A stretch of 5,057 nucleotides of DNA from Chloroflexota bacterium (GTDB lineage: Bacteria > Chloroflexota > Limnocylindria > Limnocylindrales > CSP1-4), in the NCBI GenBank assembly GCA_021814735.1, contig JAKAHX010000165.1, positions 1 to 5,057 on the forward strand. Reading direction: 5' to 3'. Positions 5,005-5,057 of the stretch are shown here, piece after piece; position 1 is the first letter of the stretch; every line of letters begins with the position of its first letter. A program made the translations under genes and the position numbers. A model generated the notes under the pieces. That model saw only the letters and a list, made by a program, of their open reading frames with translations, was not told where the DNA came from and searched no databases.

Positions 5005-5057
5005 GTGCCCAAGCTGAAGAGCCACAAGGCGACCCAGAAGCGCTTCGGCGTGACCGG
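5005..5057 (+). CDS. rpmI: Ribosomal protein bL35, N-terminal part (cut by the window end)
   Basis: GTG 5005 begins (M)PKLKSHKATQKRFGVTG, which closely follows the family opening MPKMKTHKGAAKRFKVTG. bL35 is a small basic protein of the large ribosomal subunit. Its place directly after infC fits the common infC-rpmI-rplT operon, so rplT is expected beyond the window. The ATG at 4997, which overlaps the infC stop, is in another frame and is not the start. Confidence 0.93.
   Translation, partial: MPKLKSHKATQKRFGVT

Noticed and set aside
1..5057. CRISPR array or prophage structural genes
   Set aside because: No regularly spaced repeat set and no structural phage proteins are present. The only repeats are the IS end pair and the twin 14-mers.

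Overview
This window is high-GC bacterial chromosome with two distinct halves. The right half (about 1862-5057) is housekeeping translation machinery on the + strand: a tRNA-Val(GAC) gene, a complete T-box riboswitch with an intrinsic terminator, thrS (threonyl-tRNA synthetase), infC (initiation factor IF-3) and the first codons of rpmI (ribosomal protein bL35). The left half (1-1785) is accessory DNA: the right-hand end of an IS21-family insertion sequence, a two-gene minus-strand module (small Xre-type regulator plus a small unknown gene cut off by the IS), a stretch holding direct and inverted repeats, and a minus-strand tyrosine recombinase that lies next to the tRNA gene.

The organism cannot be fixed from this window. 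A transcription-terminating T-box before thrS, the order thrS-infC-rpmI, a ThrRS without a TGS domain that carries NCPES in place of the common NCPGH, and an IF-3 with a long Pro/Ala/Thr-rich tail suggest a high-GC lineage outside the Proteobacteria. A Chloroflexota-like or deep-branching actinobacterial lineage seems most likely, but this is a low-confidence inference.

The housekeeping genes fit together as follows. Uncharged tRNA-Thr should read an ACC specifier in the leader and pair its 3' end with the TGGA of the T-box, preventing termination and raising ThrRS supply. The T-box leader starts only about 12 bases after the tRNA-Val CCA end with no visible promoter between them, so tRNA-Val and thrS may share one precursor transcript. 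infC has its own sigma70-like promoter after thrS. Its best-supported start is a non-canonical CTG behind a strong Shine-Dalgarno, in line with the rare-start autoregulation known for infC elsewhere. rpmI follows four bases after the infC stop.

No new defence or enzymatic system is evident. The points most worth a second look are the T-box and its tRNA-Val neighbour, the CTG start and tail of infC, the TGS-less ThrRS, the IS21 insertion into the Xre-coupled gene, and the paired 21-bp repeats at 598-632.
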